From Phycisphaerae bacterium (GTDB lineage Bacteria; Planctomycetota; Phycisphaerae; JAJVII01): a DNA stretch of 8,611 nucleotides. Shown here piece by piece: positions 6,696 to 8,611 of the stretch (positions are counted from its first letter, which is position 1; every line of letters starts with the position of its first letter). The translations under genes and the position numbers were made by a program. The stretch covers positions 1 to 8,611 of the forward strand of contig JAQTVL010000161.1 in NCBI GenBank assembly GCA_028706835.1, in the 5' to 3' direction. The notes beneath the pieces are model-generated. The model was not told the origin of the DNA. It was given only the letters and a program-made list of their open reading frames with translations, and searched no databases.

Positions 6696-7130
6696 ATGCT
6701 GCGTTCATTGGCTCACGCGTGCTTTGTCGTCGCGGACCTGGATCGGGCGGTCAAGTTCTATTGCGACGGCCTGGGGATGAAACTGGCCTTCGAGTTTCGC
6801 AACGAGCAGGGCCAGCGAACGGGCGTGTATCTGTCCTGCGGCGGGCGGACGTTCGTGGAGATGTTCATCGGCAAGCCGAACCCGCCGGACCCGCAGGGCT
6901 CGTATCGGCACATCAGCCTGGAGGTTGACGACCTCGACGCGACGGCGGCGAAACTGACGGCGGCCGGCGCCGGGGTGACCGAGAAGAAGATGGGCAAGGA
7001 CAACAGTTGGCAGGCGTGGACGGCGGACCCGGACGGCAACCGGATCGAGCTGCACCAGTACACGCCGACGAGCCACCAGACCAAGGCGCTGGAGACGCTC
7101 GCGGCGGGGAACGCCAAACCGAAGGCGTGA
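6696..7130 (+). CDS. VOC-superfamily protein (glyoxalase I-like)
   Basis: A 144-residue protein. ATG 6696 is chosen because GGGAG (6683-6687) lies eight bases upstream and the VOC fold begins at once. Starts further up (GTG 6687, TTG 6630) would add residues that do not look like the family. Two beta-alpha-beta-beta-beta modules are visible: HACFVVADLDRAVKFYCDGLG at about 7-27 and HISLEVDDLDATAAKLTAAG at about 72-91, ending with DPDGNRIELHQY at 111-122. H7, E55, H72 and E118 fall where the four metal ligands of glyoxalase I lie, so it is probably a metal-dependent lyase, isomerase or related enzyme, cytosolic. The substrate is not determinable, since VOC proteins also include dioxygenases, epimerases and resistance proteins. 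It is followed after 22 bases by a small conserved gene, so the two are likely one operon. Confidence 0.88.
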   Translation: MLRSLAHACFVVADLDRAVKFYCDGLGMKLAFEFRNEQGQRTGVYLSCGGRTFVEMFIGKPNPPDPQGSYRHISLEVDDLDATAAKLTAAGAGVTEKKMGKDNSWQAWTADPDGNRIELHQYTPTSHQTKALETLAAGNAKPKA

Positions 7131-7152
7131 CGGGACTTTGAAAGGACAGGTC

Positions 7153-7422
7153 GTGTCTGAGCATTCGGCGTATCAGAAGAAGGTGATCCAGCGGTACTAC
7201 GACAACATCGAGTCGATCTCGCTGCAAAAGCTGGCTGAACTCGTCAGCGAACTCTACATGGAGACCAGCGAGAAGAAGGCGGAAAAGCTGTGGCAGCGGG
7301 TCAGCCAGGCGATGACGGCGCTGAAGGTGCCGGAGAAGGTGGCGATGCGCCTGATGGCCGAGCGCGACGTGCAACTGCTGGCCTCGCACCTCCAGGACTG
7401 GATGAGCAACCCGCCGAAATGA
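7153..7422 (+). CDS. Small conserved hypothetical protein, helical
   Basis: An 89-residue protein from GTG 7153. AAAGGA at 7141-7146 is six bases upstream and decides this start over the TTG at 7138, which would place that purine run inside the gene. The chain is nearly all helical and charged, opening SEHSAYQKKVIQRYYDN, with ELVSELYMETSEKKAEKLW in the middle and KVPEKVAMRLMAERDVQLLA before a short C-terminal helix (LQDWM). There is no signal peptide or membrane segment, so it is predicted cytosolic. From memory the pattern resembles a short conserved hypothetical protein seen in planctomycetes, but I cannot name a Pfam family. It has no Cys and no obvious catalytic or zinc motif. It follows the VOC gene by 22 bases and is probably translated from the same transcript. 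Its function is unknown; small helical proteins of this kind are often adaptors or regulators. Confidence 0.8.
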   Translation: MSEHSAYQKKVIQRYYDNIESISLQKLAELVSELYMETSEKKAEKLWQRVSQAMTALKVPEKVAMRLMAERDVQLLASHLQDWMSNPPK

Positions 7423-7444
7423 GCGACGGGCGGCGACCGGACTT

Positions 7445-7584
7445 CTTCGTCGTTTGTGGAGTGCGGTAGCGCAGCTACCGCTTTTCCCCGGGACGCGAGC
7501 TGCGGGGCCGCCCAAAGCGGAAGCTGCGCTTCCGCACTCCACAAAAAGACGGACTTCAAACGCTGCCACCAAGTCTTGCCGCAC
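7445..7584. repeat. Dispersed palindromic repeat, copy 2 (full, nested form)
   Basis: The arms 7453-7484 and 7514-7545 pair over 32 positions with only two mismatches (T7467/T7531 and A7477/A7521), and the outermost 14 bases are perfect. CGTC (7448-7451) and GACG (7548-7551) extend the pairing past a short bulge. Each arm contains its own perfect hairpin: GCGGTAGC-GCA-GCTACCGC at 7463-7481 and GCGGAAGC-TGC-GCTTCCGC at 7517-7535. The apex holds CCCCG/CGGGG (7486-7490 with 7503-7507). A 42-base tail (7543-7584) is shared with the copy at 5552-5653. It lies downstream of the small conserved gene, about 100 bases before the vWA gene. With no T-run after the stem it is not a standard terminator. 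Confidence 0.88.
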
Positions 7585-7650
7585 GCAAGCGCCACGTTTC
7601 ACCATTTCTCGCTGTGCGTTTCGCTCTTCCCGTGGTAGAAAAGCGGTAGA

Positions 7651-7666
7651 CGCCCCGCCCGGGGCG
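7651..7666 (+). promoter_or_regulatory. GC hairpin just ahead of the vWA gene ribosome binding site
   Basis: CGCCCC (7651-7656) pairs with GGGGCG (7661-7666) around GCCC. The GGGGAA ribosome binding site begins at 7671 and the ATG is at 7682. A six-pair GC stem this close to the ribosome site could limit initiation, but it may be chance in high-GC sequence. Confidence 0.3.
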
Positions 7667-7681
7667 AAACGGGGAACTGCC

Positions 7682-8434
7682 ATGATCCGCACGCTGCTGC
7701 TGACTGGAATGCTCGCGACCGTGCTGGTGTTCGGGTTCGGCCAGGACAAGCTGCTGGAGCCGTATCTCCCCGAGCCGCCGCGAATTCAGATTCCGGCACC
7801 CGAGCCGCCTCCGCCGCCGCCTGTCGTGGATCATCCGACCCCGCGGGCGCCGACGACACGGACGACCAGGCCGGAGGGCGTCGGCAGGCCGTGTAGGTTC
7901 TTTGGGGTGCGTGCAAACGGGCTCAAGATTGTCTACGTCGTCGACCGGTCCGGCTCGATGTTGCGGACCTTCGACTTCGTCAGGGCGGAAATGGTCTACT
8001 CGATCAGGTACTTGGCCCCCAAGCAGCAATTCTCCGTGATCTTCTTCGCAGGCAGCCAGCCGGATGTGCTGTCCATCGAAGGCAAGTCTCGGCTGACCCA
8101 CGCTACGCCGCTCAACAAGGCCGCCGCGAAGAACTGGATCGTCGGCAGACGGGATCCCGAGTCCGGTGCGGGAATCGCCGGCATCGGCCTGGCCTTGAAG
8201 GCGGCCTTCGAAATCGCTGGCGGTCCCCCGAATGCGATCTACCTGCTGACCGACGGCGACCTGCCGCCAGAGACGCTGGACCTGCTGCGGAAACTGAACG
8301 CTGACAAGAAGGTCCGCATCCACACGATTGCATTCATTGACCGGGCCGGAGAGAAGAAACTCAAGAAGATCGCTGAGGAAGACGGCGGGACGTACAAGTT
8401 CATATCCGAGGAAGAACTCGGGGAAGGCCTTTGA
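7682..8434 (+). CDS. Membrane-anchored vWA-domain protein with proline-rich spacer
   Basis: A 250-residue protein. ATG 7682 follows GGGGAA (7671-7676) and starts directly at a hydrophobic segment (residues 4-20, LLLTGMLATVLVFGFG), which is a signal anchor or signal peptide. The frame stays open upstream through the repeat at 7445-7584, but that extension is not credible coding sequence. Residues 29-55 form a Pro/Glu-rich spacer (PEPPRIQIPAPEPPPPPP). A vWA domain covers about 80-248, with IVYVVDRSGSM carrying the MIDAS DRSGS at 88-92 and LLTDGD carrying D191. The usual threonine of the third MIDAS loop is not seen: the segment reads SGAGIAGIGLALKAA, so metal binding may be altered. The C-terminal half (HTIAFI, GEKKLKKIAEEDGGTYKFI) is typical of vWA proteins I associate with planctomycetes. 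It probably faces the periplasm and binds a protein partner. No neighbour in the window identifies the partner. Confidence 0.88.
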   Translation: MIRTLLLTGMLATVLVFGFGQDKLLEPYLPEPPRIQIPAPEPPPPPPVVDHPTPRAPTTRTTRPEGVGRPCRFFGVRANGLKIVYVVDRSGSMLRTFDFVRAEMVYSIRYLAPKQQFSVIFFAGSQPDVLSIEGKSRLTHATPLNKAAAKNWIVGRRDPESGAGIAGIGLALKAAFEIAGGPPNAIYLLTDGDLPPETLDLLRKLNADKKVRIHTIAFIDRAGEKKLKKIAEEDGGTYKFISEEELGEGL

Positions 8435-8466
8435 GTGCCGCGTCCCAGAGGAAAGGGGCCGGAGAA

Positions 8467-8603
8467 CTCCTCCCCCCTTTGCGGGGGAGGTGGCCCTTGA
8501 GGGCCGGTGGGGGGGCGGGCACGTGTGGTCTGTGCGGAACGATTGTCGCGGTCCGGCCCCCCACCGCGGCTGAAGCCGCACCTCCCCCGCGAGGGGGGAG
8601 GGG
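8467..8603. repeat. Large nested inverted repeat downstream of the vWA gene
   Basis: Two arms of about 54 bases (8467-8520 and 8551-8603) are inverted around a 30-base centre. GCGGGGGAGGT (8481-8491) pairs perfectly with 8580-8590, and GGTGGGGGG (8506-8514) with CCCCCCACC (8557-8565). Each arm is itself built of two hairpins. One is CCTCCCCC/GGGGGAGG, at 8469-8476 with 8483-8490 and again at 8581-8588 with 8594-8601. The other is a 14-base mini-hairpin, GGCCC-TTGA-GGGCC at 8492-8505 in the left arm and GCGGC-TGAA-GCCGC at 8566-8579 in the right. The mini-hairpins occupy equivalent positions but differ in sequence. The element starts 33 bases after the vWA stop and may continue past the window edge. 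Confidence 0.85.
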
Positions 8604-8611
8604 TCGGAGCC

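Noticed and set aside
5552..7584. Possible CRISPR array from repeated palindromic units
   Set aside because: Only two diverged copies about 1.9 kb apart, separated by genes; there is no regular spacing and no cas gene.
7445..7584. Repeat copy 2 as an intrinsic terminator for the VOC/small-protein operon
   Set aside because: The stem is strong but is followed by an A-run and GACGG on the plus strand, not a T-run.
7454..7681. Upstream extension of the vWA gene from TTG 7454
   Set aside because: It translates the palindromic repeat itself. The ribosome site and hydrophobic segment both point to ATG 7682.
8467..8603. Element as an insertion-sequence end
   Set aside because: No transposase fragment is visible in the window, and the symmetry is explained by internal hairpins. 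It might be reconsidered if sequence beyond 8611 contained one.

Overview
The window looks like a piece of a high-GC chromosome from a planctomycete-like bacterium, possibly Phycisphaerae. This is inference from protein style: a BatA-type N-terminus fused to a vWA domain and an amidotransferase-like region, a proline-rich vWA protein, a small conserved protein of a type I associate with planctomycetes, and intergenic spaces filled with GC-rich palindromic repeats. No rRNA, tRNA, integrase, transposase, CRISPR array or phage gene is visible.

Layout. A membrane protein begins at 156 and runs off the left edge on the minus strand. After a 353-base gap comes a plus-strand pair: a large BatA/vWA membrane protein (510-2816) and an exported HEAT-like protein (2858-3472). 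They converge on a minus-strand LtaS-like phosphatase-fold membrane enzyme (3587-5419), with a hairpin-rich repeat between them. A 457-base gap holding a dispersed palindromic repeat separates that enzyme from a divergent Gly-Ser-linker lipoprotein (5877-6548), which ends in a textbook intrinsic terminator (6582-6618). A plausible sigma-70 promoter (6630-6657) follows, then a two-gene unit of a VOC (glyoxalase-fold) protein (6696-7130) and a small conserved protein (7153-7422). A second copy of the dispersed repeat lies at 7445-7584. The last gene is an anchored vWA protein with a proline-rich spacer (7682-8434). A large nested palindrome (8467-8603) closes the window.

How the genes relate. 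Most products are predicted to act at or outside the cytoplasmic membrane: two vWA proteins, the LtaS-like enzyme, a lipoprotein and an exported HEAT-like protein. They do not form one recognisable pathway, and the MoxR ATPase and DUF58 genes that often accompany BatA-type genes are absent from the window.

The least explained content is between the genes. Three families of palindromic elements occupy four gaps. Two of the families (5552-5653 with 7445-7584, and 8467-8603) have a nested design: large inverted arms built from smaller self-complementary hairpins whose sequences differ between arms while self-pairing is kept. I see no defence system, secretion system or biosynthetic cluster.
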